Origin: Voacanga thouarsii
Taxonomy: Eukaryota > Streptophyta > Magnoliopsida > Gentianales > Apocynaceae
Direction: 5' to 3'
Assembly: GCA_026120185.1 (NCBI GenBank)
Contig: JANUWF010001161.1
Coordinates: 2,118,001-2,182,000, forward strand
Length of the DNA: 64,000 nt
The notes below the pieces were generated by a model. That model was not told the DNA's origin. It did no database searches and was given only the letters and a program-made list of their open reading frames with translations. Of the stretch, positions 37,743 to 50,442 are shown in pieces (positions within the stretch are counted from its first letter, which is position 1; each line of letters opens with the position of its first letter). Position numbers and translations under genes: made by a program.

Positions 37743-39540
37743 GTTAAATTATCATCTTTACATGCAAATTTTTTTTTTTATTGATAATAGCAAGTCATTT
37801 TTTAATACAAGAAATAGAGTGTTTTTAATTAATTTTTTACGAGAATTATTTTTGGTAAGGTCCTTAAAGAGGCATATCCTTTATACGTAAAGATTAAAGT
37901 AAAGTGTTATGAAATTGTTGATAGTAAACTTGTATAATCCATTATTCATCTTTTATAGGATGACATTATCATTCTATCCTATTAGGTTGATACTCGTGCA
38001 TTGCACAAGTAGTTTCTAGCCATAGCAACAGTACATTTTCAATGACTAAACCATCTTCTTCTTCATCAACACTGAAATTAGAGAATAAATCTATAACAAT
38101 AAATCACGAAAACAAATCAAACTTGACATCAATCCCGCTAGAAATGAAGGGAGAAATATATTCATTTTTTCTTCTTTTGTTTTGAGCAAAATAAAACTCA
38201 ATTTCATCATTGTTGCCATTTCGTTTCCAAATCCCAAGCATTATGTAAGTAATCGTTAAGCCTTGTCAATAAGACTGATTTCAGGCATGAGGAAAATTAG
38301 ACTATAGCCTATCACTGTTGCATTTCTATATGCCTGACTTCTCCCTTTGATTCTTATTTTTTTTGTAGTTTAATAAGAATACAGTTCTGAAATTTATTTT
38401 TCATTTGAATTCTTTGTTACACTAAAGAGGTCTCAAGATACAGATTTGGTGATTTAGGTTTCGGTGTTTCGAGTCTTGGGTGCAATATGCGAGCTCATAG
38501 CCATTTAGAATACTCCAAAGCTGTTTTTTTTCTTTGAAGGTACCTCTAATAAATTCTTTCTTTGAAGGAAGCTCTTATACATTCATCTGGTAAAATATTA
38601 TCTTGGATCCTTCACATACTTCAGATGGTTTGAGGCTCAATTATGTGTCTTGAGATGGCTTTTTCAGCTAGAATATGCATAGAGTTAACTATAACCAATC
38701 TAGGTTCTGAAGCGAAAATGTAACTCCATTATCTTTTGAAGTCATTTTTAAATATTTTTTGTAGTTAGAATTATGTTTTTTTTTAAATCAAGAAAGTACT
38801 TATTTTTTTCCATTTTATTCTTATTATTTATTAATTTGCTAATCCATGTTAGTTATACTATCCTACTAAAACATGTTATTAAGAAAAAATTATTTTGTTT
38901 TTTTTTATCATAACTTTGTATATTTAAGGACTTTTTAATAAATAGAAGTCAAAACCCACTACAGGAAAAATGCAGTTTAGAAAGTAGAATAGTAACCAAA
39001 GCTATTGTTAAGGAAAGATAGAGATATATGATAAGATAATAATTTACCTAGTCGAAAAAATTTAGATTCGATTTACGTCTCAATCTCAATAGTAGAAGGA
39101 AATGGAAGAAAAAAATGAGGAAAGATAATTGAAAATTTATCATTTTAGGATAAGTATAAAATGGAAATTAATTCAAGATAGCATGAATAGTAATAATTTT
39201 CAATCTTTTAAGCTTTCAATTCCCGCCACCAATTTAACTGGATAAATTCCTATTACATCCAAGGTCAACAATGTCAACAAAATCCATAAGAGAATCCATT
39301 CACTTTCACTGTTATATTCACTTACCAATTATGACATAGTAGGATGTAGAAAAAGAATATAAGAGCATTCACTTCACTAAAAGAAAAAGTAATAATCCAC
39401 ATATGATGTTACCTTATCATTCTCCTCTCATTAGTTCTATTAGATCACACCGCTTGTAATGAATTATCTAGTTAAAAATAAATGGACTTACATGTTTAAA
39501 TTGATACCAATAATATAATTAAATCCATCACCAAGTAACT
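37743..39540. other. Noncoding spacer with a second Helitron-like end
   Basis: ACTCGTGCATTGCACAAGT (37992-38010) is a decayed hairpin followed by TAGTTTCTAG, that is CTAG 6 bp downstream. CACTACAGGAAAAA at 38957 looks like one CACTA terminus without a partner. I see no gene. Confidence 0.4.
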
Positions 39541-39555
39541 ATATCATATGCTCAC

Positions 39556-39771
39556 AATCAAGTCAGCAAGGACAATTTCAGAGGAATACTCTTCAGGAAG
39601 CTCCCTCAATACATCCGTTGCTAAGGTCAAGGCCCACATGTTCTACAATATCAAATATGAATGCCAAGTTAAATACTCATTGTATCACATCCAGCCATAA
39701 AAATTAGAAACTAATGCAAAAATAATCTTTCAACAGTGCACCTCATAGGTACCTACTTTATCTGATCCGCC
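39556..39771 (-). CDS. Two candidate exons of an unidentified gene
   Basis: Exon a, 39771-39742 (30 nt), reads GGSDKVGTYE between AAACAG and GTGCAC. Exon b, 39642-39556 (87 nt), reads NMWALTLATDVLRELPEEY followed by SSEIVLADLI, between TTGTAG and GTGAGC. Both exons are phase 0 with GT-AG sites, separated by a 99-bp intron with no stop-free read-through. The amphipathic text looks like a helical repeat protein but I do not recognise it. No further exon was found to the left, so the gene may be truncated. The first-exon candidate at 48382-48488 on the same strand could belong to it. Confidence 0.4.
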
Positions 39772-40159
39772 CTGTTTCAAAGAAAAGCACAATAGGCCAA
39801 AAATTAGTTTAATAAAACAAACATCCACATGGAAACTAACATTGAAATAAAAACTCACGTTAAGCCTCAAAATATGGCACTTGTTAGGGTTAAAATACTA
39901 TACTTGATTTAGAGAGAGGAAAAATTTTCCATTTACTTCAATATGAGTACATATGCTATTATAAAATTCTCCCCAATGACTGTGTTCAGTAATAGGATCA
40001 AGAAAACTTTTATCCTCAAAGAGGGTCAAAACACATGTGTACACTATTATATTTACCCTGTACTCTCATGTTTTGGCCTATTTCGAGGATAGAATTTGCC
40101 ACAACTAGTTAATAGTAGCCTATCTGTTAACTAGAGAACTCTTTTGTACATATCATTTG

Positions 40160-40211
<52 letters not shown>

Positions 40212-40555
40212 TTTGATTAAAAAAAAGTAAAGTTTTATCCTAATACTATCTTGTGATGGAACAAATTGCGAGGAAACACTGCATATTGTCACCAACATTG
40301 AAGAATAAGCATTATTTTGAGCATAATAGATAACACATTCAATGTAGCAAAGATTTTCAAAATTACAAAAATCGGATTAGAAGATTAGCATAAGAGCATT
40401 AAGGAAACATATTAAATATGATTACGTTCATTCTTTTCATGATCTAAGACCTAAGAAAACATGTCATAACATTGTGTAAAGTAGCACAAACCAAAATTAA
40501 AAAGTAATGAAAATTATAATTATAACTAAGATTGAGGAAAAATCATACATTCAAA
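39772..40555. other. Noncoding, AT-rich, with (AT)n at 40163-40207
   Basis: No supportable gene. The microsatellite is the only clear structure. Confidence 0.5.
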
Positions 40556-41425
40556 TCAGGCTTCAGCACTCTTGGCCTTCTCTTCATTATTAAACATTGC
40601 CAAAGTGCGCTTGTCCTCAGCACTATAGACATGATTTTCTTTTCTGATACGAATGGCATGCATTCTCCGATGCCTGCTACCACTCATCACATGACCAAGA
40701 CCCTCAAATTTTTGAATCTCCTCAACAGATAGACTCACTTCACCCCTTCGTGGGATACACTTGCCTTGCTGAACATACTGTACAATTGCATCTCCTTCTC
40801 TGAACCTAAGAGCCCTACCATAGCTAATATGTCCTTCGGCCCTTAGCAGTGACATTGGCCCAACTATTGGCTAGTTTTCTAAAGTATCCATCTTCCAAGC
40901 CTCAAGAAGCTCTTTGAATTTAAGAAACTCACTATTAACATCATTTATTTTTGCTTCCCCAACCACCATCTGTTTATACGCATCATCTACAGAATCAAAG
41001 CTTCTGTCTAAGTAGGAAACCTTAACATCTGTCTCTAATTCCCTCTTTTTGCTGTGCTTTGAACGTGAATGCTTCCGCCTTTTTGTCTTTGCACCATCAT
41101 TTGAAGACCTATTAGCCTCAAAATACTCACTTTCACTCTCATCTTTGCTTTTACTTTCATCAAAATAAGCCTTCCCTTTACTATTCCTTTTTCTCTTACT
41201 GCTTCTCCTACTGCACCTACTTTTCCTGCTTCCCTTTTTCCTAGACTTGCTCCATCGTGCTTTCCTGTCTTCTTCTTCTTTTGAATCCTCACTCAATTCA
41301 TCGAACTCACTTTCAGTCTCAGGTACAATCTTTGATCTTCTCCCAGATATATTCCCCCTCCTCCACAACATATTCTTTTGCAAAGGGCTTGCACTTGAAG
41401 AAGTGATCATCTTATATCCCACCAA
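40556..41425 (-). pseudogene. NKAP-family (SynMuv-like) pseudogene, intronless
   Basis: The frame from 41425 is Ser/Arg/Lys-rich (residues about 40-140: SRKKGSRKSRCSRRSSKRKR and similar) with PYLD-like acidic stretches, ends MDTLEN, and after one TAG continues [58 protein letters not shown] and [20 protein letters not shown]. This C-terminal block is the conserved NKAP domain; NKAP proteins are nuclear, linked to splicing and transcriptional repression. The reading frame is the same on both sides of the stop, with no introns. It ends early at KSAEA, without the family's last roughly 30 residues. It is probably a retrocopy that has lost function by nonsense mutation and 3' truncation. Confidence 0.85.
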
Positions 41426-43182
41426 AATCCATTTTTCAAACCACAGCCCTTTCTATTCCTTTTTTCCTAGTTCAATTAAAGCACCCCAAAGTTACAACAA
41501 TCAACAATACCTAAAGTCAAACTACACTTCTTGATAATTAAAATCCACACACAAAAAAAAAAAAAAAAAAAAATCAATACAGGGTATTCACCACAATTTT
41601 AATAATTAAGGGTAGTAACTATATTTATGGACGATAGAAGCTTGTGAATTCAAAACTTGAAGCGCACTGAAGGTCTCACTGCTTGTCTACCCATCGCATA
41701 ATCAAAGCAATAGCTTATTAATTGAGCATTTTTTCCTAATCAGCAATATCCCCCCAAATAGCTAATTAAAAACAAAAAATTCAAGTAACCCATTACTGAA
41801 ACAACAAAAGATTTTTCTTTAGACAAAAAATTTGAACCTTTCGTTGCAATTCCTATAAATTCAGCCTTCCTATTGGTTATACTACAAAATGCAGTCTTAT
41901 TGTTCATTGTCCCAGAAAAAGGTATCTAACATCACCATTCAATCCATGAACAATCTCAAAGGACTAAAAAACATCGAAACCAACCTTTCCAACCAATACA
42001 AGAAGATTAAAACAATAAAATTGGCGGGATAATACCTTTTGTTGATTAGAAAAAATATAATACCTTTTGTTGATTAGAAAAAAGTAATGTTTTGCATAAT
42101 AATTTCCTATCTATTTAGAGGTAAAATATAATACCTTTACCTAAATGTGAACGATCGCAATAAATATTGTTAAAAAATCTTGAAAGAAAAGCTCACATTT
42201 TCTTTCAGTTTTAGGCTTTATCTTGATAGAAGCTTCCTGTAAATAAAATGAAACAATCCCAAACATAAGATAGAGAATCAGGAAAAAAAGATTAACCTTA
42301 GAAAACATCCGAAACATAGAGAAGCAGAAGACATTGAAGTGGCATAACAACACTTGAGCCTGAGAATCCTCAAAATCGTCTTCGACTTTTTCACTGAAAA
42401 GATTTTCCAGCAGCGGTTATTTTCATCTCACAGCTTTGATTCAAATCCTTATAGCAATGCCTACTTTCATAGAGCAGTATAGGAGTGAAAGAGCATTACA
42501 CTCTGGTGACAACAGTCTTTTGGGCTCTACGTGGGAAAATTACCTATATTCATAGGTAAAATAAGTTATTATGCTATTGCACAGACATCTAACAAAAAGT
42601 ACACCAATTTTTGTCTAACAAAAGCATTAAGTCATTCAAGACTCAAATTCTTGTCCATTGCTACAAAAACGTAGGTTACAAAATCTTGACAGTAAACATG
42701 CAATTCGAAATCAAATGAAAAATGCAAAAATCAAAGCTTCAATGTAATAAATATACAATATTGCAATCTAAATGTACACTCGATTATGTGTATATATGTA
42801 AAACCGTAGACCAAAGGTAGTAGGTAGAGAAATTAAAAAAAAAAAAAATACAAAAACAACCGAAAACATATACAAATGGCAAGGAGAGAACCACATTCCC
42901 CCCCTAACAATGCTCGGTATTCAGAACCATAAATTTATCCCAAATTATTCTTCATTTGTTTAATCATATCATACTTCACAAAATATGGCACCATAGAAAA
43001 TAGTGATTCCCCTTTATTTCCAATAGGTAATATAGAAGCAAAAATCATTAGACCACAATACAGAAATAGAATAACAGTCCAAACATCTAGCATAACCACC
43101 CGATGCCTCTTTGGAAATAAAATAATTATGATAGAGGATCAATTTCATAGGCAGTTTAATTACTAATAATCCATATTTCATC
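41426..43182. other. Noncoding DNA left of solo LTR; part repeated at 48196
   Basis: No gene is supported. A block at 42803-42890 (GGTAGTAGGTAGAGAAATTA onward to AAATGGCAAGGAGAG) recurs at 48196-48283. GCATAATACCTTTTGTTGATTAGAAAAAA-like text is duplicated at 42030 and 42060. Confidence 0.55.
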
Positions 43183-46100
43183 TGTAACACCCCACATTTT
43201 TACCTTGTCATAGTGGGCTGGGCTTAGGCGGGATGTCGCCCCGTCTGAAGTCTCAGACTAGGGGTCTTTATAATGATGTAAACTTATAGTAAGCAAGTAA
43301 AGTCAAAACTTAAATAAATAAAGGAAACATACTCTTTATTTATGTAACATATGAGTCATGATAGGTACATTGTCATAGTTTCCAAAATACATAAGCTAAA
43401 CCATCTCATAGCCTATATACAATGTTCCCATCAAAAGATTAGCTATCTAGTGCTAGAGAAGAAGTCTGGGTAGTACCGTTGTGGTATACTCAGTGAGTTT
43501 CGTGTGTGCCAGTGTTTTGCTTAGAAGAGAAAGTTGGCTTTCATTTTCTTTACTGAAATAAATTTCGCAACAGGAAAAAAGGCAGTAATTGATAAATTTA
43601 AATTTAATTTATCATGTACTTTCGTAAAACAATGGCTTCCAAACACATGGCCCTTAATTCAATAAATGCGGGTTCTTCCCCAATTAGAAGTGCGACCCGC
43701 GTGCAAAGTTCAAAGAACTTTGCCTTCGGCAACACGGTCTCTTGTGCCAGGGATTGTGCCTTACAACACGTCACCCGTGTTATGCCGGAAGGGTGAGCAG
43801 CGTACCAATGTACCTCACCGTGCACTTAGGGATCTTTTACTTGCCACCATAAGCCAGGGGTCCCAATCCTGACGTCAATCACCATCGAGGTGGCAAGGGG
43901 TTGAACACACCGAGTGTCCCCGCTCGGTATCATGTGAACAACGCACCAATCATAATTAACAGGCAATTGCTGGGCTCACAACGACTAGCCAAGGACGACT
44001 CATCACAATGTCCTGTCGCCCTGTTTGGAGTAAGACAATCCCCATAACTGATCAGGTTACTTGGGGTCGTCTACCTCTAACATGGGCTAGTACAAAGATC
44101 AAAGTCCTTACTGAGTACTCAACGCAACAATACTAACCCCATCTAACTGATCAGACCAGAGGGTCATCTGATCCCGCAGGATTTCCAAATCAAAACATTT
44201 CTTATTTTTTGGGGCCGTACTTGATCACAAAAGTCATTTTTCCAAGGGTATTCGGGTTATTTCACCCATGCCAGATTCCAAAAGACTTTTTGAGGGTATC
44301 CGGGTTATTTTACCCTTACCCGATTTGAAAAATATTCGCAAAAGTTCCAATAAGGATATTTCGGTCATTTACTGAATATCCGAGTTCCAAGAGTTTTCAT
44401 AAAATATTCTAATAAGGATATTTGGATTATTCTCCAAATACCCGATTCCAAAATTTACTATTTTTCAGAAATCCCAAATATTTAATCCAAAAATGACTAA
44501 ATTCACAAAATTCGTGTTTTAAACATCCAAGAAGGTTTCCAAGCTGAATATGAAATTTATTCGAGTTCGAAATAGCATAAAAGCAAATGTTGCTCATGTA
44601 AACCTTAAACATATTCGAGGATTTCCAAAAATGACATAAAACATAGCATTTCATAGAAAATCAAAGCACACTAGCCTTTAAAAAAAAGGTTTAGAAATCA
44701 ATGGGACTCACCTTGTATATTAAGTCGAAGTTGCACTTGTATAGACCTAAAAGGTGTTCTCTCGACTTGATTCACCTACACCATTGGTATATCCCTTTGT
44801 CATTACTCAATGGTTTCAAATACTTAATGGTTTGAATAAGGTTTCTATAATTTTCTTAAAGAAATAAATGAATTAATACTTTGGATGGTTTTCTGGTTTT
44901 ACAGCTTTACCACCCTCCACCATTCTTCACACAACTTATTCAATATAGGTCCAAATAAGGTGAGGCTACTTACATAATATTCCTAAGATGTCCCTTTATC
45001 AATTACAGGTCATGAGTCATGCAAACTCCATCCCATTTTGTACAGTTTTTCAGTTAATTCCACTCTTCCGAGTTTGGAGTTCAGTTTCGTCACTTTCCAG
45101 TACTTTATACATATCTCCCCCAATTTAGGTCCAAATGAGGTGAAACCACTTCCTAAATACTCCTAGGACATTTATCTATCAATTTCAGGTCATGGGGTAT
45201 TCAAAACTCTCTCCATTTCGTTCAGTTTTCCAGCTAAACTTGCTGCTCCGAGTTGGTGGTTCAGAATTACAGTTTAGGAACCCAACTTGTTTTAACTTAT
45301 TCCCCTAGTTTCTTCAACATACCCTACCTCATTTAAATCCTTCAATACTTCATTTAACATCCTAATATCAGTATTCTAATAGGTTTTCATATCCAGCACT
45401 TCTCTTTTATCCAAATGAATTATTATTCTAAGCTTACCAAACCAGTAAATTTTGGTAGCTTTCATTATTCTTGCTTTTTCTGATCTCTTAGTCATCCAAA
45501 CCCACACCACCTGATCCAAATCCTTTCTAACTAGTCTAGGACATGCTTAGGATTATTTATGCTCAATTTCCAGTCATCTTTACTTAGATTTCCTTTGATA
45601 TTTCCAAACAACACAAACTGGTTATTTTGTTACTAGCTCTTCTAGTTTCCTTATTATTTCTATCTTCTTCCTTTCCAGATTTCCAGCAAACCATCATTCT
45701 AAAATACATTAAATGAACTGAAAATCATGCCTAATTCATCGCTCATCCAACCGGTTAATCAACTTCCATCACAAAATCAAAATATTTTCATTACTTAACA
45801 TTCACATGCAAATAGCTCCCAACTTCTAGTATCATTCTTTTAGCTTTTGAGAAGTGATCCCTTACCTTTCCAAGATGAAGGCAAAGCTATAACTCTCCTC
45901 ATTTCCTTCCTTTTCCTTTCCTCCTCCTTGCTGCCAGTTCTTCTCTCATTTTTCTTGCTGCCAAAAATCTCTCTCTCTCTTAGTCTTTCTTTTTGTTTTC
46001 CTTTCCTCTCTTCACTTTTCTGTTTTTCTTCTCTTCTCCCAGCTTTCTCTCTTGGCCGAAAGCCTCCCCTCTTGCTCCTATTTATATAGCTTGCTCCACT

Positions 46101-46811
46101 TGGTCTTATTTTGGTCTTAGTAAAAGATTTAGGGTGAGTTGGCAATTTTAGAAGTCTTGAGACTCCTCTAGGAGTTTCAAGAGAGTTGTGGATTGCCCTA
46201 GAAAGTTGTAGGATCCTCTAGAAGTTTGAAGAAATTCTTAAAACTTCCTAGGACTAATTTATGCTTAATCAAGTTTAACTTACCCTAATCTCACTTAGCT
46301 TAATTAAGCTTAATTAGAGGAAGTCTAATAATAGTCAAATTTGGTTAAAAATGTCATGCTTGTGGGCCATCTTTATTTACTTCTTGTGGGCCCTTCCCTA
46401 AAATATCTTTGTGGGTCCCCTAAAATATTTTTGCATATAATATAATATAACTTAAGATATTTATAGCATTAGGTGTAATATATGCATATATATATATATA
46501 TATATAGTATTATTAAAATTCAATAATTATATTGAATTATTATATTAGTCTTACCATTATATATATATATATATATATAATGGTAAGACTAATATAATAA
46601 TTCAATATAATTATTGAATTTTAATAATACTATAATTTAATATTGCCAAGAGATTTTGGTATTAGATAATAAATAGTAATAATGGATAATAGCAATAATG
46701 AAATAAAATATATCATAAATTCTTTTTATATTTTATCTTTTTTATTATTATTATTTTTTTATAAAACAAGTCCACCCTATGCAAGTCCTTTATATAAGAC
46801 GGGTTATTGCA
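43183..46811 (-). mobile_element. Gypsy-type solo LTR, 3629 bp, TSD TCATC
   Basis: The plus strand begins TGTAACACCCCACATTTTTA and ends GACGGGTTATTGCA. Both sides carry TCATC (43178-43182 and 46812-46816). The inner-end blocks GGGATGTCGCCCCGTC and GGGGTCTTTATAA match the LTRs at 3293 and 60395, but the rest is diverged, so it is a sister family. A TATA box on the minus strand (CTATATAAATAG, 46078-46089) is followed by a GA-rich leader. There is no internal region, so it formed by LTR-LTR recombination. Tandem blocks near 44930-45240 (CCAAATNAGGTGA) recur twice. The ORF at 45840-46145 is the purine-rich leader read as protein, not a gene. Confidence 0.9.
46503..46634. repeat. Perfect inverted repeat, arms about 66 bp
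   Basis: TATAGTATTATTAAAATTCA onward to TTAGTCTTACCATTATATAT is followed, across an AT run, by its exact reverse complement. The whole can fold into one long hairpin. It lies inside the solo LTR. Confidence 0.93.
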
Positions 46812-46816
46812 TCATC

Positions 46817-48195
46817 ATCCAAGAGGAAAAATTATTATAGTCATAGGTAAAAAAAAGTTATTATATATGCTATTGCAAGGACCTTATTTTTCTATCTTTT
46901 GTTTCTTTTCCTTTTCTCCTTATCTTCCCTTTTCCTTTTCTTATTTAGATGGGGGTGCAAAATGAGCAAGATATAGTATTAAACCAACAAAAATGTTTCC
47001 CACTAGAATTCAAAACCTTAGCAAGAAAACATGGCAAAAAAAAAAAAAAAAAAGGAAAAGAAACATAACTACTAACAGGCAATTGCTTTTCATACAAATT
47101 AGCATCATCCATTAGTGTTGGAAAATTCAAGGAATGATGTAGCATAGATGTGAAAGGCTTCTCTACAAGAGCAACATTCTCACTATTTTTCGGGTTCAAT
47201 ACCCAATTTACATCGTTGCTGAAGGTCAAAGCTAGCCCCACCAGATGTATTCCCCCTTCCCCATGACATATTCTTTTGCAAAGGGATGTCCTTTCTTAGG
47301 ACTTGATTTTGGCGGTGTTTTCAATTTTTAGGTGTGAACACTCTAAGTCAGTTGTGTTTTTTCCTTTATTATATTATTACTTGCTTCATATCCCTTAGTG
47401 GTTTGAAATTAAAAAAATTAAAATCTAAATATTTAAATAATAAGTTCTTAATATTAAATTCTAAAATCTTAAATTAAGTTTGAATTTGAAGTCTACATTA
47501 ACTAATAATATTGAGTGGAATAGCAAGCACACTAAAGAAGAATGAACAAACTCAAGTCTTACAGTCATGACAAAAAAGCCTTCAAGATTGTAGACATTTA
47601 ATCAAACATCAAATATTTTTCTAAGTAATCCAAAAATTATCACTGATCTAACTTTGGCAAGGTAAAAGCAAATTCATCAATAAATATAAGAATAGCATAA
47701 TGTAAACCAAATTTGATCTTAAACTAATCGAAATGCAGTCATATTGATTACATTCTGTTTTCTTGTAGTCCAATTATCCTAACAATGTTTCCAACAATAA
47801 GGTACGCATTTCATTTGATAGCCAACCAATTTAAAATCACAATTCCAGACCTCAAGAAATAAAACAAAAAACCAAAATACATAATCTCATAAGAAGCCAT
47901 GATAATTGGAAAATGCGTCACTGACATGGAGGTAAGGGAACACAATTCTCCAATTAATTTTAATGTAACATACGTATCCACAAGTAGCCATGAATATGAA
48001 GACATAATTTCCAGAATCACAAAAGTCTCAGAATCTATGTCAAGAAATGCAACTGACCTATCAAGTAATCTTATGATTAAGAATAATAATTTTTTTTAAA
48101 AAAGCAGGCATATTAGAAATTGGAAAATATGTAAGCCAATATTCTTGAATAGTAGAAATTGGAGGAAAATGCCAAAAAAAAAAAAAAACACGATC
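46817..48195 (-). pseudogene. Noncoding block with second NKAP fragment (47229-47290)
   Basis: The minus strand at 47290-47229 reads PLQKNMSWGRGNTSG, matching PLQKNMLWRRGNISG near the start of the pseudogene at 40556-41425. After that the similarity stops. The rest (46817-47220 and 47300-48195) holds no gene I can support. The fragment indicates that the NKAP copy, or its surroundings, was duplicated. Confidence 0.6.
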
Positions 48196-48381
48196 TCAAA
48201 ACCCTAGACTGAAGGTAGTAGGCAGAGAAATTAAAAAAAATACAAAAACAATCGAAAACACACACAAATGGCAAGGAGAGTACATGGGCCATTGTCATTC
48301 TGGAGAATGATTGGAGTGGTGCAACCATTGTCATTCTGGAAAATGTAACGAAATTGTACAAAGATGAAACTAATACAGTAC

Positions 48382-48488
48382 CTGTGAGGATTAAGGCTTT
48401 GAAGTATGGTTTTTCGTTGGAGATAAGCTTGATCAACGTCGAAAGGGTAACGAAGAGAGTTTGTTAAGCGCAGAAGTTCAAGCATCAT
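48382..48488 (-). CDS. Candidate first coding exon, unidentified gene
   Basis: ATG at 48488 opens MMLELLRLTNSLRYPFDVDQ, then AYLQRKTILQSLNPHR to a donor CACAG|GTACTG (exon end 48382). Codon usage and absence of low complexity make it look like real coding sequence. A G-box (CACGTG, about 48664-48669) lies upstream. I do not recognise the product. Downstream exons would lie to the left, past the solo LTR. It may be a first exon left by disruption. Confidence 0.4.
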
Positions 48489-48692
48489 TTTTGAGAGAAG
48501 AAAGATTGGGTTTTGGGATTTGAGAAACTCAAAAGTAGAAAAAGGCCAGAGGAACGGAAGCGACAAGGATAGGGGGGAGGAGTGCATAAGCACTGCACAC
48601 GGTGCTATAACGTGGGGGAAAAAATCCTTCATTTCAACTGCCATGTGTAAATTAGAGATGATGCCACGTGTTGTAATTGTAGGCTTCCTCAA

Positions 48693-48693
<1 letters not shown>

Positions 48694-48733
<40 letters not shown>
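48694..48733. repeat. (AT)n microsatellite
   Basis: About 20 AT units. The region from here to 49820 is otherwise AT-rich with no gene that I can support. Confidence 0.95.
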
Positions 48734-48736
<3 letters not shown>

Positions 48737-49820
48737 ATCTTAATTAGATAATGTATTCTGCAAAATAAGACATAATGTCGGCACATGCCCTTTCTAAATA
48801 ATCTCTCATAGCCTTTTGTATTCTTTCACAATAAATGGGGCTTGTGTACATCATTCAAGTTGTATAACAAGAAGAGAAGAAAAATAAAATACCAATTTTT
48901 CTCTACTTTTATCATCTCTTGTCTCTTTGCTAATTTTTCTTATTGATGCCATCAAATATATAATAGTTCTAGCATATTTTTAAAAATATTTTTACAAAGA
49001 TAACATCAAATATACTATTAAACAAATAACACTATAAATCCAAATGTAAGCCAAAATTTGTCTAGGCTTTAAGTAATATAACCCTCCCTTAAGAGAATGT
49101 AACAAATTACATTTTCAGTTAAGGTCGAGCTCAAATTCGACCCTAATTTTAATTTAATAAGTTCAAAACTTGACTCTTTCACCCTCTATGGATCCTATGC
49201 CTTCTCCTTTTGATTTAATAAGTATTATACTTCAGAATAAAAAAAAAAAATGAGATTCAAGTTTTTCATATGAATCCTATTTGAAAATTTTATTTTTACT
49301 TATACAACGCAGATTAACTCTATATCTTTAACTTTGTGGTATTAATCCAAACAATCTAATTTGAGATAAATCATATTGATAATGCTCCTTTAATCAGTGT
49401 TTCCATTCATTCATTTCATAATTCTTTCACAAATTTTCAAGATTCATTTTTTTTAAGACTTCATATTGAAAAAAAGAGAGTTGTTGATAAAATGACTTAG
49501 TTGGATTCTTTCACTTTCTATATATATATTTCCCCCTCAAACTAAACTTTCATTTTGATATTAATCCAAAATTACACCACTGGTGAGAGAGAAAAATGCT
49601 AATTATGTGTAATCTACATTGAATGGTACTCAAGTAATAGATTTTTTGAACCTAACTAGAATTAGCATGGTTGTATTGGTTGTGTCTGGTTACATACAAA
49701 AACTTCAAAATTTTTAAAAATTTTATTTACTTTGGAAAATTTTCTTTGAATTTTACCTTCACTTTCCGAAAATTCTTCAAAAATCTTATAATATATCTTT
49801 TTATATAATTTATCCTCTAC

Positions 49821-50389
49821 CACTACAAGAAAAAAGAGTTTTAGTGAAGGCAAAAGCCTTTGCAATGCCGTAGCTAATCAAGATTAGTGACAACAAGAGC
49901 TGTAGCTGAAATCTTCCTTGCTAAATAAAATTTTATTGAGGGTAGGAAAAAGTTATTGCTGTCAATGACGGCTTTGCAAAGGCATTTTCTAGACTGAAAA
50001 GAAGTCAACGAAGTTACATTGGTTAAATTAGTTACAGATTAGTAACGGTCAAATAATTTATTGGAAAATATTTGCAAGGGTTTAGCGACAGCCATATATT
50101 TTCTCAATATGAATTTTTAAATAAATTAATTCAGGTTGTTGGCAATGTTTCTCAATATTTATTCCTTGGTTGTAGAAAAACCCTAGCAAATTTCATGAGG
50201 GTTTAGCGACAACCATTTATTTTCTCAATATTTATTTTTAAAGAAATCAATTTCCTGACAGTTGCAAAACCTAGCAAATTTGCAAGGGCTTAGCAATGGC
50301 TATATATTTTTAATATTTATTTTACTCAAATTGAATTTCCGACATGACAAAACCCCACTAAATTTGTGAGGATTTAGCGACGACACGCT

Positions 50390-50442
<53 letters not shown>

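Noticed and set aside
38957..38975. CACTACAGGAAAAA as a CACTA terminus
   Set aside because: No inverted partner or target duplication found nearby, so no element was called.
45840..46145. 101-residue Lys/Glu/Arg-rich ORF
   Set aside because: It is the purine-rich leader of a solo LTR read as protein; low complexity only.
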